NCBI GenBank assembly: GCA_034687125.1
Contig: JAQGBZ010000669.1
Location: 1-21,313 of the forward strand
Direction of reading: 5' to 3'
Origin: Neelides folsomi
Lineage: Eukaryota; Arthropoda; Collembola; Neelipleona; Neelidae
DNA: 21,313 nucleotides
Both the position numbers and the translations under genes were made by a program. Shown here one piece after another: positions 21,174-21,313 of the stretch (positions within the stretch are counted from its first letter, which is position 1; each line of letters begins with the position of its first letter). The notes under the pieces were generated by a model. That model was not told where the DNA came from. It worked only from the letters and a program-made list of their open reading frames with translations, and made no database searches.

Positions 21174-21313
21174 CAGTATAATTACACTCGACCTCGGTTA
21201 AGATCAACTTTTTCTATGTTCCCGGCATAGGTATAAGAATTCTAATGCTTTAAACCTCGGATAGTGTCACCTCGGTTAATGTCAACTTCGGTTAAGATCA
21301 CCAAATTTTTTGT
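21174..21313 (+). mobile_element. End of a pogo/Tigger-like DNA transposon, cut by the window edge
   Basis: The sequence begins CAGTATAATTACACTCG directly after a TA dinucleotide (21172-21173). CAGTATAATT at a TA target is the beginning known for pogo-type inverted repeats in the Tc1/mariner superfamily. Just inside are four related copies of an acctcggttaagatca-like unit, starting near 21191, 21254, 21269 and 21285; the last three are spaced 15-16 bp apart. Similar CCTCGGTTAA words are common at the ends of Tigger-like elements. The transposase, if any, would lie to the right of the window. Confidence 0.65.
21191..21302 (+). repeat. Four CCTCGGTTAAGATCA-type subterminal repeats
   Basis: The copies are acctcggttaagatcaac (21191), acctcggatagtgtc (21254), acctcggttaatgtcaac (21269) and acttcggttaagatcacc (21285). 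The last three are in tandem. They are probably transposase-binding or terminal repeats of the element that starts at 21174. Confidence 0.75.

Noticed and set aside
1..21313. CRISPR arrays, tRNA or rRNA genes, bacterial-type operons
   Set aside because: None was seen. There are no regularly spaced repeat-spacer units and no recognisable tRNA or rRNA sequence, and the gene structure is eukaryotic.

Overview
The window looks like AT-rich genomic DNA from an invertebrate, most likely an arthropod. It has spliced exons with GT/AG introns, long AT-rich introns, many short TA/TATG/TACATA microsatellite-like tracts, and several kinds of eukaryotic DNA transposon. The only gene I recognise is the 5' part of a neuropeptide G-protein-coupled receptor of the leucokinin (kinin) receptor family on the minus strand. 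A copepod such as a sea louse would fit the base composition and repeat style, but that is an impression, not a demonstrated assignment.

Layout, left to right. Positions 1-475 are a locally GC-richer degenerate repeat built on ccggt/cgatt words. Positions 585-765 hold a 54-bp AT-rich tandem repeat. Positions about 1085-1680 resemble the end of a plus-strand transcript or LTR, with a pyrimidine-rich block, TTTCATTTAA repeats and an AATAAA followed by a GT-rich stretch. The receptor gene runs right to left: coding exon 1 (6165-5953), intron 1 (2461 bp), exon 2 (3491-3452, only 40 nt), intron 2 (115 bp), exon 3 (3336-3215), then an intron that appears to run off the left edge. Together the exons give 125 continuous residues covering the glycosylated N-terminus, TM1, intracellular loop 1, TM2, extracellular loop 1 and the start of TM3. 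No TM3-TM7 exon was recognised in 1-3214.

Upstream of the receptor start, 6166-6530 is a GC-richer probable 5' leader or promoter-proximal region. From about 6.5 kb to the right end I see no convincing protein-coding gene. This part holds a roughly 1-kb terminal-inverted-repeat element (about 7887-8867, hAT-like ends) with a dense CCATGG-palindrome array at one end, and a compact 184-bp MITE with 46-bp inverted repeats (16908-17091). It also holds a GC-richer island at 11.1-12.1 kb with an unusual set of overlapping inverted complementarities, and a pogo/Tigger-like transposon end entering at 21174 and cut by the window edge.

Biologically, the receptor would sit in the plasma membrane of target cells (Malpighian tubule or its functional equivalent, gut, neurons) and respond to kinin peptides. 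The rest is noncoding flank shaped by mobile elements. I found no clear new multi-gene system. The most distinctive structures are the CCATGG-array transposon and the 11.8-12.0 kb inverted-repeat mosaic.
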